This document shows positions 55,181 to 64,000 of a stretch of 64,000 nt of DNA, piece after piece (the stretch's first letter is position 1; every line of letters starts with the position of its first letter). The stretch covers positions 1 to 64,000 of the forward strand of contig NZ_CADESW010000001.1 of the NCBI RefSeq assembly GCF_902830275.1, in the 5' to 3' direction. The stretch is from Burkholderia stagnalis (lineage in GTDB: Bacteria > Pseudomonadota > Gammaproteobacteria > Burkholderiales > Burkholderiaceae). Under the pieces are notes generated by a model that had not been told where the DNA came from, searched no databases, and was given only the letters and a program-made list of their open reading frames with translations. Both the position numbers and the translations under genes were made by a program.

Positions 55181-55696
55181 CGCTCGCCGCCGCGTCGCCA
55201 CGAGCAAAACGTTGCTCTCCCCCGCGCTTCACCGCCCGCTTTTCGGCCGATTTGCGCGGGCGTAAAAATAAATCAATGCGTTTTCGATTTCTTCTGCATA
55301 TTCGCCTTGCATGTCCAAATGCGCGATCTATGATGAATCGAGCCGACATTAAAATCAGACAAGAAATAAAAAAATCGAATACGCGATTAATTAAACAATC
55401 ACGGGGAATTCCGATGTCACGCACTCGACCCGCCTGCATCCCGACCGGCCCCTGACGCCGGCCGTCGCACCGATCCTTGTGCCGTTTGCGCGCCGTACCG
55501 TGGCTCGGCCGGCGCGCCCCTTTTCTCGCGACGCAACGGATCACACCCGGCTTGCCGTTACCGGATCCCTTCGTGCGGAAGCATCGCGCTCGCGCACTGT
55601 GCATGGCGTTGTTCCGCATCCCGGGGGGGTGCTGTGCTGCTTGATGGAAGCGCTTTATTTCATTATTCGTCACTAAATTTCTTTTTCAGGCGGGAA
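55181..55696. other. Intergenic region with an AT-rich core
   Basis: About 516 bases. The stretch 55260-55415 is markedly AT-rich (runs such as AAAATAAATC and GAAATAAAAAAATCG) and looks acquired or promoter-like. A 13-codon frame (55414-55455) preceded by GGGGAA is described separately. The rest shows nothing distinctive. Confidence 0.45.
55414..55455 (+). CDS. Possible 13-residue leader or small peptide
   Basis: ATG 55414 encodes MSRTRPACIPTGP and stops. It has GGGGAA eight bases upstream and sits at the end of an AT-rich region. It could be a leader peptide or chance. No repeat of regulatory amino acids and no adjacent terminator support attenuation. Confidence 0.2.
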   Translation: MSRTRPACIPTGP

Positions 55697-56175
55697 ATGA
55701 GCGATCAGATCAGCATCACAATCGATAATGTCGGCCTCAATACCATTTATAGCGGCGGCCATTATGTGACGCTGGTGAAAGACGTCGTTGCGCAGCCGCC
55801 GGCGCAGGGCAGCCTGCCGATTGCATGGATTGCGTTCCAGTCGCTCGTCACGGCCGCGACCACACTTCACATCAGCGTCGACTCCGCCAGGCCCAGGCCG
55901 CGTTCTACGTGCAGGATCACGTGGCGATGTTCCTGTCGTCGGGGCAGAACGGCATGGTGATACCGGCTGTGCCGGCCGATCCGCTCGATGTGCCGCTCGT
56001 GCCCGATGATGTAAATATCGTGTTCGACGACGCGACGAAGCGGTTCGTGCTGGTTCGACGCGCGCGCGTTCGGAGCAGGCGCCGCTGCGCGGGAAGGATT
56101 GTCGCGATGCAACATGCGCGGGCCTGCCGTTGCATTGATCTAATCCGTTGCTCTTGCGCTTTATGCGCCCTATGA
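55697..56175 (+). pseudogene. Frameshifted gene of unknown function
   Basis: From ATG 55697 the frame reads MSDQISITIDNVGLNTIYSG, GHYVTLVKDVVAQPP, LPIAWIAFQSL and TTLHISVDSA, then turns into Arg-rich shadow sequence at about 55885. The next frame continues sensibly with QAQAAFYVQDHVAMFLSSGQ and VPLVPDDVNIVFDDATKRFV. Both halves have normal composition, so one protein of about 120 residues was probably split by a single frameshift. I do not recognise the family. After about 56060 the frame becomes Arg/Cys-rich, so the original stop may lie near there. An upstream AT-rich stretch hints at acquisition. Confidence 0.5.
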
Positions 56176-56367
56176 TGTGCCAATCGAATTCGATTGCCTG
56201 GATTACGTCGATACAGGAAATAATTCATCCCGCCACGATGGCCGGTCGATTGCCGGTCGCGCCATGCGTGCGACACCGAGTGCCTTTGAGCGCGCCTGCC
56301 CGTGATACGGCGGTCGCGCATTTTTTTGTCCGCTCGCAGCCAAGAGTGCGTGCGCCATGCCAGCACG

Positions 56368-57195
56368 TCACCGCAGCATGAACGACATCGCCGACAAACT
56401 ATTCAGCGTGCGCACCGCATGCTCGACCGACGGCGCGTCGAACCGCAGCGTCACCGCATCCACCCGCTCGAGCGACGGCAGCACGCCGAACAGGTCCGCG
56501 AGCGCGGCCGTCTGCACGCGCAACGTACAGGCCGCCGGCACGGGCTGGTGAGCGCCGGCGTGCCAGCCCGCCGATCGCGCGTGCTCGACGGTCTCGCGCG
56601 CCGCGGCCTCGATGCGCGCGCAGGCAGCCGCCGGCGTCAGCGTGTCGCCGGTCGCCGCGCCGCCGGCCGTCTTGACCGTCGCGAAGCGCGCGGCGGGAAA
56701 CAGCGGCTGCGTCTCTTCGGCGAACACGTCGTCGCCGGACGCCAGCGCGACGTGCGCACCGTATTCCCGTGCGAGCGCGCCATACAGCCCAGCCTCGCCG
56801 AGCTCGATGCCGTTCAGCCAGACCTGCGTGAACGCGAAGCTGTTGATCGTGTGCGCGAGCACGCCGCGCGTCTGCGACTTCGCGTGGTAGCCGATCATGA
56901 ACACGAGGTCCGGCCGCTGTTCGAGCCCGGCCATCATGCCGAGCATCCGCGGCTTGCCGAGCACGACCCGCACCCGCGCATCGAGCGCATCCGGCAGCAG
57001 GTTGCGAAAGCCGCCGTGCGAATCGTTGACCCAGACGGCCTGTGCGCCGCCCGCGAACGCGCCTTCGATCGCCGCGTTCGCCTCGGCGGTCATCCAGCGG
57101 CGCGCGCGCTCGTATTCGGGGTTGCCGGGCCGCGTCTGCTCGGTGGCGAACACGCCGGCGACGCCTTCGATATCGGTCGAAATCAGGATCTTCAT
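56368..57195 (-). CDS. dppA: D-aminopeptidase DppA (M55 family)
   Basis: The 275-residue enzyme has the M55 metal ligands: STDIEGVAGV (Asp, Glu), VWVNDSHGG (Asp, His) and later MIGYHAKSQTRGVLAHT (His), with ASGDDVFAEE for the second site. B. subtilis DppA hydrolyses D-Ala-D-Ala-type dipeptides as a self-compartmentalised decamer. It is the last gene of a leftward operon and overlaps the DmpA-type peptidase by four bases (ATGA), so the two are translationally coupled. It probably trims imported peptides. Confidence 0.94.
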   Translation of the reverse strand: MKILISTDIEGVAGVFATEQTRPGNPEYERARRWMTAEANAAIEGAFAGGAQAVWVNDSHGGFRNLLPDALDARVRVVLGKPRMLGMMAGLEQRPDLVFMIGYHAKSQTRGVLAHTINSFAFTQVWLNGIELGEAGLYGALAREYGAHVALASGDDVFAEETQPLFPAARFATVKTAGGAATGDTLTPAAACARIEAAARETVEHARSAGWHAGAHQPVPAACTLRVQTAALADLFGVLPSLERVDAVTLRFDAPSVEHAVRTLNSLSAMSFMLR

Positions 57196-58268
57196 GTCCG
57201 GATGTGTGGTCCTTCGTTGAGCAGACGGTCGAGGTCGGGCACGGCGTCGCGCAGCGACTGCCGCACGTGACCGTCGCGCCCCGCGACCGTCACCGCCTGC
57301 AGCAGCGCATCGGCGATCGCATGCTCGACGCTTTCGGCCGCCGCCAGGAACAGCGGGTCGAGCGCGCTGTCGGCAAGCAGCGCGGGCAGCGCCACGTGGT
57401 GCGCGTCGTGCGGCACCGTATACGCGGTCGAGAACGCAAGCGCGATGTCGCCGCTGCCGTGGCCGTAGACCGACCCCGTGCGCGCAAGCCCCGCCGCCGC
57501 GCGGCGCGCAAGCCGCGTGAGTTGCCGCGCGTCGAGCGGCGCGTCGGTCGCGAGCAGCATGATGATCGAGCCTTGTTCGGGCAGCGCGGCCTGCCCGCCG
57601 TGCCCCGCTTCACGCCGCGCGCTCACGATGCGCCCGAGCGGCACGCCGCCGAGCGTCAGCATCGGCAGCCGGCCGAAGTTCGCGAGCACCAGCGCGCCGA
57701 CCGTGTACGGCCGCTGCGCGGCCACCGCGCGCCGCGACGCGGAGCCGATCCCGCCCTTCAGGTCGAAGCACGACATCCCGCGCCCGGCGCCGATCGCGCC
57801 GCGCACGACATCGCGCGACGCTGCGCGGCACGCGTCGTCGTAATGCGACGGCGCGACCGCGAACGCGTGCAGGTCGTTCAGGTAGCCGTCGTTGCATTCG
57901 AACACGAGCGGGTTGACGGTCGGCCAGTCGCGGCCGATCGCCGGGTTCGCGGCGATCGCCGCGCGGATCTGCGCATGCGCGACCATGCCGACGCCGAACG
58001 TATTGGTCAGCGCGATCGGCGTCTCGATCACGCCGAGCTCGTCGACCTGCACGAGCCCGACGCTCTTGCCGAAGCCGTTGATCACCGCCGCGCCGGCCGG
58101 CACCTTGCTGCGATACAGGTCGCCCGCATGCGGCTTCACGACGGTGACGCCGGTCTGCACCGCGCCCGCGTCGAGCGTGCAGTGGCCGACCGTCACGCCC
58201 GGCACGTCGGCGATCGTGCCGCGCGGCCCCGCGGGCAGCGTCGACATCCCCGTCGATGCACCGGCCAT
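57192..58268 (-). CDS. P1-family (DmpA-like) aminopeptidase
   Basis: The 358-residue N-terminal nucleophile-type hydrolase reads GTIADVPGVTVGHCTL at the start and VNGFGK..GLVQVDELGVIETPIALTNTFGVG. The self-cleavage site with catalytic Ser is in EQGSIIMLLATDAPLD. DmpA enzymes act on peptides with D- or L-N-terminal residues. ATG 58268 overlaps the preceding permease stop by one base (TGATG). Lying between a peptide importer and DppA, it should process the transported peptides in the cytoplasm. Confidence 0.93.
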   Translation of the reverse strand: MAGASTGMSTLPAGPRGTIADVPGVTVGHCTLDAGAVQTGVTVVKPHAGDLYRSKVPAGAAVINGFGKSVGLVQVDELGVIETPIALTNTFGVGMVAHAQIRAAIAANPAIGRDWPTVNPLVFECNDGYLNDLHAFAVAPSHYDDACRAASRDVVRGAIGAGRGMSCFDLKGGIGSASRRAVAAQRPYTVGALVLANFGRLPMLTLGGVPLGRIVSARREAGHGGQAALPEQGSIIMLLATDAPLDARQLTRLARRAAAGLARTGSVYGHGSGDIALAFSTAYTVPHDAHHVALPALLADSALDPLFLAAAESVEHAIADALLQAVTVAGRDGHVRQSLRDAVPDLDRLLNEGPHIRT

Positions 58269-59161
58269 CAGCGCCGCTCCAGCTTCGGATCGAGCGCGTC
58301 GCGCAGCCCGTCGCCGAGCAGGTTGAACGCGAGCACGGTCAGGAAGATCGCGAGGCTCGGAAAGATCGCGACGTGCGGCGCGCTCACCATGTCCGCGCGC
58401 GCCTCGTTCAGCATCGCGCCCCACTCCGGCGTGGGCGGCTGCGCGCCGAGCCCGAGGAACGACAGGCTCGCCGCGGTGATGATCGACGTGCCGATCCGCA
58501 TCGTGAAGTAGACGACGACCGACGACACCGTGCCCGGCAGGATGTGCCGCATGATGATCGTCCAGTCCGACGCGCCGATGCTGCGCGCGGCCTCGACATA
58601 GGTCATGTGCTTGAGCATCAGCGTGTTGCCGCGCACGAGCCGCGCGAACGCCGGGATGCTGAAGATCGCCACCGCGCAGATCACGTTGATCATCCCGTTG
58701 CCGAGGATCGCGACGACGCCGATCGCGAGCAGGATGCCCGGGAACGCGAACAGCACGTCGGCGACGCGCATCGTGATGCGGTCCCACCAGCCTTCGTAGT
58801 AGCCGGCGAGCAGGCCGAACACGGTGCCGATGAACGCGCCGAGCGCGACCGAGAAAAAGCCCGCGGCCAGCGAGATGTGCGTGCCGGCGACGATCCGGCT
58901 GAAGATGTCGCGGCCGAGCGAATCGACGCCGAACCAGTGCGCGGCGGACGGCGCCGCATTGAGCGCGTCGTAGTCGAAATAGTTCTCCGGGTCGAACGGC
59001 ACGACGTGCGGGCCGACGAACGCCAGCACGACGAGCAGCAGCACGAAGCCGCCGGCGACGAGCGCGACGGTCTGCTTGCGGAACTTGCGCCAGAATTCGC
59101 GCCACGGCGTGCGGATCGCCGCGGATGCGGCCGGCGCCGCGGTCTGGACAGTCGCGTTCAT
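58268..59161 (-). CDS. gsiD: Peptide/glutathione ABC transporter permease (GsiD/DppC-like)
   Basis: The 297-residue protein has six membrane segments and the DppC-type N-terminus ([20 protein letters not shown]). The EAA loop is [24 protein letters not shown], and the C-terminal membrane domain ends [31 protein letters not shown]. It pairs with the GsiC-like permease seven bases upstream. Symbols follow the glutathione importer Gsi, but Dpp/Opp peptide specificity is possible because the families are very close. Confidence 0.9.
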   Translation of the reverse strand: MNATVQTAAPAASAAIRTPWREFWRKFRKQTVALVAGGFVLLLVVLAFVGPHVVPFDPENYFDYDALNAAPSAAHWFGVDSLGRDIFSRIVAGTHISLAAGFFSVALGAFIGTVFGLLAGYYEGWWDRITMRVADVLFAFPGILLAIGVVAILGNGMINVICAVAIFSIPAFARLVRGNTLMLKHMTYVEAARSIGASDWTIIMRHILPGTVSSVVVYFTMRIGTSIITAASLSFLGLGAQPPTPEWGAMLNEARADMVSAPHVAIFPSLAIFLTVLAFNLLGDGLRDALDPKLERR

Positions 59162-59168
59162 GCGGGCC

Positions 59169-60089
59169 TCACTTGAACCGGATGGTCGGGTTGATGACCG
59201 CGTACAGCACGTCGACGGTCAGGTTGATCAGGATGAACTCGAGCGAGAACAGCAGCACGATCGCCTGGATCACCGGGTAGTCGCGCATCGTCACCGCATC
59301 GACCAGCAGGCGCCCGAGCCCCGGCCAGTTGAACACCGCCTCGACGACGATCGAGCCGCCGAGCAGGAAGCCGAACTGCAGCCCCATCATCGTGACGACC
59401 GGAATCATCGCGTTGCGCAGGCAGTGCTTGAGCACGACCATCGGCTCGTGCACGCCCTTCGCGCGCGCGGTGCGCACGAAATCCTCGTTCAGCACCTCGA
59501 CGAACGACGCGCGCGTGAAGCGCGCCATCACCGCCGCGACGGCCGCGCCGAGCGTCAGCGACGGCAGCACGTAGCTCTTCCAGGTGCCGTCCGGCACGAC
59601 CGGCAGCCAGCCGAGCTTCACCGAGAAGATCTCCATCAGCAGCATGCCGAGCGCGAACGCGGGAAACGAGATGCCGGACACCGCGAGCGTCATGCCGACG
59701 CGGTCCGGCCACTGGTTGCGCCACACCGCCGACGCGATGCCGATCGCCATCCCGAACAGCGTCGCCCAGCCCATGCTGACGAGCGTCAGCAGCAGCGTGG
59801 GCATGAAGCGCTCGCCGATCTCGGTGGACACGGCGCGCTTGCTGCGCGTCGACTTGCCGAAGTCGCCGTGCGCGATCTTCACGAAGAAGTTCGCGAACTG
59901 CGCGGGCATCGGCCGGTCGAGGCCGAGATCGGCGCGCACCAGCGCGACGGTCGCCTCGTCGGCCTCGGGGCCGGCCGCGAGCCGCGCGGGGTCGCCCGGC
60001 AGCAGGTGCACGAACAGGAACACCAGCACCGCGACGATCGCGAGCGTGGGCATGAGGCCGAACAGACGTTTGACGATGAAATTCAGCAT
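59169..60089 (-). CDS. gsiC: Peptide/glutathione ABC transporter permease (GsiC/DppB-like)
   Basis: The 306-residue permease starts [20 protein letters not shown] and has the DppB hallmark [18 protein letters not shown]. The EAA-type loop reads [28 protein letters not shown]. Near the end it reads [27 protein letters not shown]. It forms one half of the membrane channel with the GsiD-like protein. Spacing of seven bases to the next gene indicates one operon. Confidence 0.93.
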   Translation of the reverse strand: MLNFIVKRLFGLMPTLAIVAVLVFLFVHLLPGDPARLAAGPEADEATVALVRADLGLDRPMPAQFANFFVKIAHGDFGKSTRSKRAVSTEIGERFMPTLLLTLVSMGWATLFGMAIGIASAVWRNQWPDRVGMTLAVSGISFPAFALGMLLMEIFSVKLGWLPVVPDGTWKSYVLPSLTLGAAVAAVMARFTRASFVEVLNEDFVRTARAKGVHEPMVVLKHCLRNAMIPVVTMMGLQFGFLLGGSIVVEAVFNWPGLGRLLVDAVTMRDYPVIQAIVLLFSLEFILINLTVDVLYAVINPTIRFK

Positions 60090-60178
60090 GAGGGCACCGA
60101 ACCTGGGCGGCGCGCCGGCGCGACGTCATCGCGGAACCGGCGCGCCGTGACGCGCGTGAACGTGCGTATTGAATGCGC

Positions 60179-61741
60179 TTACTTCAGCGAGATCTCGTCG
60201 AAATTGAACGAGCCGTCCGGCATCACGTACATGCCTTGCAACCGCTTGCTGCGCGCGTAGACGATCTTTTCCTGCACGAGGAAAATCCACGGCGCATCGG
60301 CCCAGATCTGCTTCTGCACGCCCGCGTAGTACTCGCCTTTCTTCGCGCGGTCAGTGGTCGACAGCGCCTTCTCCAGCCCCTCGTCGACGAGCCCGTTCTG
60401 GTAGTACGCGGTATTGAACAGCCTCGGCGGCTTCGACGCGGACGCGAGCAGCGGCGTCAGCGCCCAGTTCGCCTCGCCGGTCGACGACGACCAGCCGATA
60501 TAGAACATCCGCACCGGCGCGCTCGCCGGGTCCTGCGCGCTCTCGACCTTCGAGACGCGCTCGCCCGATTCGAGCGCCTGCACCTGCACCTTCACGCCGA
60601 CCTGCGCGAGCTGCTGCTGGACGAACTGAATCACCTTCTGCGACGTCGTGTTGTTGTAGCCCGACCAGAGGATCGACTCGAAACCGTTCGGATAGCCGGC
60701 CTCCTTCAGCAGCGCGCGCGCCTTCGCGGGGTCGTACGGCCACGGGCCGGTCTTCGTCGCGTACTCGACGCCCGGCGGCACGACGCCCGGCACCGGCATC
60801 GCGAAGCCGGAGAACGCGACCTTCGCGAGCGCATCCTTGTTGATCGCGTAGTTGAGCGCCTGGCGCACCTTCGGATTGTCGAACGGCTTCTGCAGCGTGT
60901 TCAGCGAGATGTAGCGCACCACGATCGACGGCCGCTCGACCACGTCGAGCTTCGGGTTGGTTTTCAGGTCGGCGACCTGCTCGTACGGAATCCGGAACGC
61001 GAGATCGGCCTGGCCCGCCTTCATCAGCGCCGCGCGCGTGTTGTTGTCGATCACGGGCTTCCAGTCGATCATGTCGATCTTCGGATAGCCCTTTTTCCAA
61101 TAGCCGGCGTATTTCTTCACCTTCATGTCGTCGGTCTGCTTCCACTCGACGAATTCGAACGGCCCGGTGCCGACCGGATGCAGGCCGATCTCGCGGCCCC
61201 ACTTCTTCAGCGCCGTCGGCGAGATCATCACCGCGGACGGATGCGCGATCGTGTTGATGAAGGCCGAGAACGGCTCGCGCAGCGTGAACTTCACCGTATA
61301 CGGATCGACGACCTCGGTCTTCTCGATCACGCGGAACAGGTTGTAGCGCTTCAGCTTGTTCGCCGGATCGGTCACGCGGTCGAACACGACCTTCACCGCA
61401 TCCGCGTTGAAATCGGTGCCGTCCTGGAACTTCACGCCCTGGCGCAGCTTGACCGTGTAGACCTTCGCGTCGGGCGACGCCGTGTAGCTCGTCGCGAGCA
61501 CGTTGACGAGCTTCATGTCCTTGTCGAAGCCGAACAGCCCCTCGTAGAACGACTTCGCGGCCGCCTGCGACACCGTGTCGTTCGAATCGTAAGGGTCCAT
61601 CGTCGTGAACGTCTCGCCGACCGCGATCACCGCGGTCTGCTGCGCGAACGCGGGCAGCGCGACCGCCAGCGCGAACGCGCTCGCGCCCGTGGCGAGCAGC
61701 GCGCGCGGACGGAACATCGGGAACGAAAGCGATTTGTTCAT
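60179..61741 (-). CDS. gsiB: Periplasmic peptide/glutathione-binding protein (GsiB-like, SBP family 5)
   Basis: The 520-residue protein has a signal peptide ([24 protein letters not shown]). The family 5 solute-binding signature is [19 protein letters not shown], followed by [25 protein letters not shown]. It should deliver glutathione or short peptides to the permeases. The frame extends to 61852, but the signal peptide begins at ATG 61741, which I prefer. It lies between the ATPase gene and the permease genes, as in gsiABCD. Confidence 0.93.
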   Translation of the reverse strand: MNKSLSFPMFRPRALLATGASAFALAVALPAFAQQTAVIAVGETFTTMDPYDSNDTVSQAAAKSFYEGLFGFDKDMKLVNVLATSYTASPDAKVYTVKLRQGVKFQDGTDFNADAVKVVFDRVTDPANKLKRYNLFRVIEKTEVVDPYTVKFTLREPFSAFINTIAHPSAVMISPTALKKWGREIGLHPVGTGPFEFVEWKQTDDMKVKKYAGYWKKGYPKIDMIDWKPVIDNNTRAALMKAGQADLAFRIPYEQVADLKTNPKLDVVERPSIVVRYISLNTLQKPFDNPKVRQALNYAINKDALAKVAFSGFAMPVPGVVPPGVEYATKTGPWPYDPAKARALLKEAGYPNGFESILWSGYNNTTSQKVIQFVQQQLAQVGVKVQVQALESGERVSKVESAQDPASAPVRMFYIGWSSSTGEANWALTPLLASASKPPRLFNTAYYQNGLVDEGLEKALSTTDRAKKGEYYAGVQKQIWADAPWIFLVQEKIVYARSKRLQGMYVMPDGSFNFDEISLK

Positions 61742-61868
61742 GTGGGCTGGCTCCTGTGCGTGATTCGGTAACGCGTGGTGGGAATCGCGGATTGACTGCC
61801 TCCGCTCGGGAAACAACCGTCTCTGCCTGGCGCGCGCGCAACTGCGGTCCATGTGGCCTCCTCGTGCG

Positions 61869-63776
61869 TCAGTACGCGCCGCCGACGCGATGCGTCGCGA
61901 CGAAATGATCGGGGCCGACCGCGACGAGCGGCGCGACCGCCGGATCGTCGCCGGCCGCGCGGATCGGGCTTGGCACCTCGTCCGCCGGCAACTGGCGCAG
62001 CGCGTGCCGGCGCGCCGGATCGGCCACGGGCACCGCGCTCATCAGCTTCTTCGTGTACGGATGCTGCGGCGCCTCGAACACCGCGCGGCGCGGGCCGATC
62101 TCGACGATCTGGCCGAGATACATCACCGCGACCCGATGGCTGATGCGCTCGACCACCGCCATGTCGTGCGAGATGAACAGGTACGCGACGCCCAGCTCGC
62201 GCTGCAGGTCGAGCATCAGGTTGACGATCTGCGCCTGCACCGACACGTCGAGCGCGGACACCGACTCGTCGGCGATCACGACCTTCGGGTTCAGCGCGAG
62301 CGCGCGCGCGATCGCGATCCGCTGGCGCTGCCCGCCCGAGAATTCGTGCGGATAGCGGCGCGCGGCCTCGGCCGGCAGCCCGACCCGGTCGAGCAGCCAG
62401 TCGACCCGCTCCTGCGCGGCGCGGCCGCTCGCGACGCCATGCACGAGCAGCGGCTCCATGATCGAGAAGCCGACCGTGAGCCGCGGGTTCAGCGATGCGA
62501 ACGGATCCTGGAAGATGAACTGGATATTGCGGCGCAGCGCCTGCAGGTCGGCGCCCTTCATCGCGCTGATGTCGCGGCCGTCGAATTCGATCGAGCCGCT
62601 CTGCGATTCGACGAGGCGCAGCAGCGAGCGGCCGGTGGTCGACTTGCCGCAGCCCGATTCGCCGACGAGCGCCAGCGTCTCGCCCGGGCGCAGCTCGAAG
62701 CTGACGCGCTCGACGGCATGCACGTATTGCGACACGCGGCCGAACAGCCCGCTCTTGACCGGAAAGCGCGTGACGAGGTCGCGCACGCGCAGCACCGGCG
62801 GCGCGGCGGCGTCGACCGCCGGCTGGGCAAGCGCGGCAGCGTCGTCCCCAACGGGCGGCACGGCTTCGGCGGCCGCTGCGCCCTCCACCTTCAGCAGCGG
62901 GAATTTCTCCGGCACGTCGGTGCCCTGCATCGAGCCGAGGCGCGGCACGGCCGCGAGCAGCGCGCGCGTGTAGCGGTGCTCGGGCGCGGCGAAGATGCGC
63001 GGCGCGTCGCCCTCCTCGACCTTCTCGCCGCGATACATGACGAGCACGCGGTCGGCCACCTCGGCGACCACGCCCATGTCGTGCGTGATGAACACCACGC
63101 CCATGTTCATCTCGTCCTGCAGGCCGCGGATCAATTGCAGGATCTGCGCCTGGATCGTCACGTCGAGCGCGGTGGTCGGTTCGTCGGCGATCAGCAGCGC
63201 GGGCCGGCACGACAGCGCCATCGCGATCATCACGCGCTGGCGCATCCCGCCGGACAGCTGGTGCGGATAGCGCGCGAACACGCGGCGCGCCTCCGGGATG
63301 CGCACGAGGTCGAGCAGGCGCAGCGCCTCGGCGCGCGCGTCCGACGCGCTCTTCGACTGGTGCAGCGCGATCGCCTCGCTGATCTGGTCGCCGACGGTGA
63401 ACACCGGATTGAGCGACGTCATCGGCTCCTGGAAGATCATCGCGATGTCCGCGCCGCGCACGCCGCGCATCGTCGCGGCGCTTGCCTGCGCGAGGTCGAG
63501 CTGCGTGCCGTTGCGCCGCCGGAATGCGATCCGGCCGCGCGTGATCGTGCCGCCGCCGTGTTCGACGAGCCGCATCAGCGCGAGCGACGTGACCGACTTG
63601 CCCGAGCCGGATTCGCCGACGATCGCGAGCGTCTCGCCGCGGTCGACGTGGAAGGACACGCCGCGCACCGCGTCGAACGTCGCGCCTTCGCGGCGGAACG
63701 TCACCGACAGGTCGTCGACCGCGACGACGCGCCGTTCGGGCATGGCAAGCGCGGCCTGGGTTCGCTTCGTCGTCAT
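61869..63776 (-). CDS. gsiA: Glutathione/peptide import ATP-binding protein with two fused ABC domains (GsiA-like)
   Basis: The 635-residue protein contains two complete ABC ATPases. Domain one has Walker [17 protein letters not shown], signature [15 protein letters not shown] and [10 protein letters not shown]. Domain two has Walker [18 protein letters not shown], signature [15 protein letters not shown] and [13 protein letters not shown]. Each ends with the oligopeptide-type C-terminal segment ([34 protein letters not shown]). Fused tandem ATPases are typical of GsiA. It drives the permeases of this operon. The isoaspartyl peptidase gene lies 33 bases upstream. Confidence 0.95.
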   Translation of the reverse strand: MTTKRTQAALAMPERRVVAVDDLSVTFRREGATFDAVRGVSFHVDRGETLAIVGESGSGKSVTSLALMRLVEHGGGTITRGRIAFRRRNGTQLDLAQASAATMRGVRGADIAMIFQEPMTSLNPVFTVGDQISEAIALHQSKSASDARAEALRLLDLVRIPEARRVFARYPHQLSGGMRQRVMIAMALSCRPALLIADEPTTALDVTIQAQILQLIRGLQDEMNMGVVFITHDMGVVAEVADRVLVMYRGEKVEEGDAPRIFAAPEHRYTRALLAAVPRLGSMQGTDVPEKFPLLKVEGAAAAEAVPPVGDDAAALAQPAVDAAAPPVLRVRDLVTRFPVKSGLFGRVSQYVHAVERVSFELRPGETLALVGESGCGKSTTGRSLLRLVESQSGSIEFDGRDISAMKGADLQALRRNIQFIFQDPFASLNPRLTVGFSIMEPLLVHGVASGRAAQERVDWLLDRVGLPAEAARRYPHEFSGGQRQRIAIARALALNPKVVIADESVSALDVSVQAQIVNLMLDLQRELGVAYLFISHDMAVVERISHRVAVMYLGQIVEIGPRRAVFEAPQHPYTKKLMSAVPVADPARRHALRQLPADEVPSPIRAAGDDPAVAPLVAVGPDHFVATHRVGGAY

Positions 63777-63809
63777 GCGGGCCTCTCCTGATGCAAGCGC
63801 GGCGCGGGC

Positions 63810-64000
63810 TCAGGCCGCGTCATCGCGATAGATCCCGACCACGGGCGCATCGCCGACACGCGCATAGCCACGATACATCCCTTCGGTGTTGAACGGCATC
63901 GCGACGTTGCCGTGCGCATCGACCGCGATGATCCCGCCGCGGCCCGCGATGCGCGGCAGCTTGTTCATCACGACGTCATGCGCGGCGTCCTGCAGCGACG
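63810..64000 (-). CDS. iaaA: Isoaspartyl peptidase/L-asparaginase (IaaA-like), 3' end only
   Basis: The last 63 codons are inside the window and read DAAHDVVMNKLPRIAGRGGI, then IAVDAHGNVAMPFNTEGMYR and GYARVGDAPVVGIYRDDAA, stop. The block AVDxxGNxAMPFNTEGMYRG is diagnostic of plant-type asparaginases (Ntn hydrolases). In E. coli, iaaA precedes gsiABCD in the same order, which supports both assignments. The active-site threonine lies outside the window. Confidence 0.93.
   Translation of the reverse strand, partial: SLQDAAHDVVMNKLPRIAGRGGIIAVDAHGNVAMPFNTEGMYRGYARVGDAPVVGIYRDDAA

Overview
The window is high-GC DNA with the codon usage and gene content of a Burkholderia, most likely of the cepacia complex. 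This rests on recognisable families and synteny (exopolysaccharide genes, GH3, PcaQ/PcaHG, H-NS-like protein, Gsi-type glutathione transporter), not on a database match. Most of it is ordinary, densely packed coding sequence. Three accessory blocks stand out, two of them visibly richer in A+T at their promoters.

Layout. 1-13476: an exopolysaccharide export and assembly locus. A leftward set (two-domain alpha/beta hydrolase, Wza-like lipoprotein, Wzc-like tyrosine autokinase, polymerase-like membrane protein, beta-helix protein cut by the window edge) faces a rightward set (Wzx-like flippase, GT2 glycosyltransferase, exported GH3 glycosidase). 13600-18679: an aldo/keto reductase, a scar where a 3' fragment of soxR abuts a decayed gene carrying six HFD repeats, acetoacetyl-CoA synthetase, a 600-base gap holding a paired inverted repeat, and a YigZ/IMPACT protein. 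18857-30361: a leftward adhesion island that mixes a chaperone-usher fimbria (pilin, two chaperones, usher, tip adhesin) with a two-partner secretion pair (TpsB, TpsA with GLUG repeats). Its gene content recalls the Bordetella fha-fim locus. It is bordered by a decayed ISAs1-family transposase and an H-NS-like gene. 31982-32911: polyphosphate kinase 2.

33008-41458: the most interesting block. Two small genes encode peptides with 15-residue double-glycine leaders. Downstream on the same strand lie an ABC exporter with an intact C39 leader peptidase, an LpxL-like acyltransferase with an altered active-site motif, an HlyD-type adaptor and an OmpW-like outer-membrane protein with long TQA/KVT repeats. 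A TolC-type channel is divergent. Together they form a complete route to mature two peptides and move them across both membranes, as in class II microcin systems. No immunity gene is recognisable.

41565-55117: gamma-glutamyltransferase, a YdjM-like membrane protein, an Lhr-type helicase, a YjeH-like permease, a HigBA-like toxin-antitoxin pair with a palindromic operator, and the protocatechuate 3,4-dioxygenase genes pcaHG with the regulator pcaQ. Two unrelated genes separate pcaQ from pcaHG, yet both carry the same pair of operator-like boxes at identical 40-base spacing. 55118-56175: an AT-rich stretch and a frameshifted gene of unknown function. 56368-64000: one leftward, tightly overlapping operon: isoaspartyl peptidase (partial), a Gsi/Dpp-type peptide or glutathione ABC importer, a DmpA-type peptidase and a DppA D-aminopeptidase, consistent with import and hydrolysis of small peptides.
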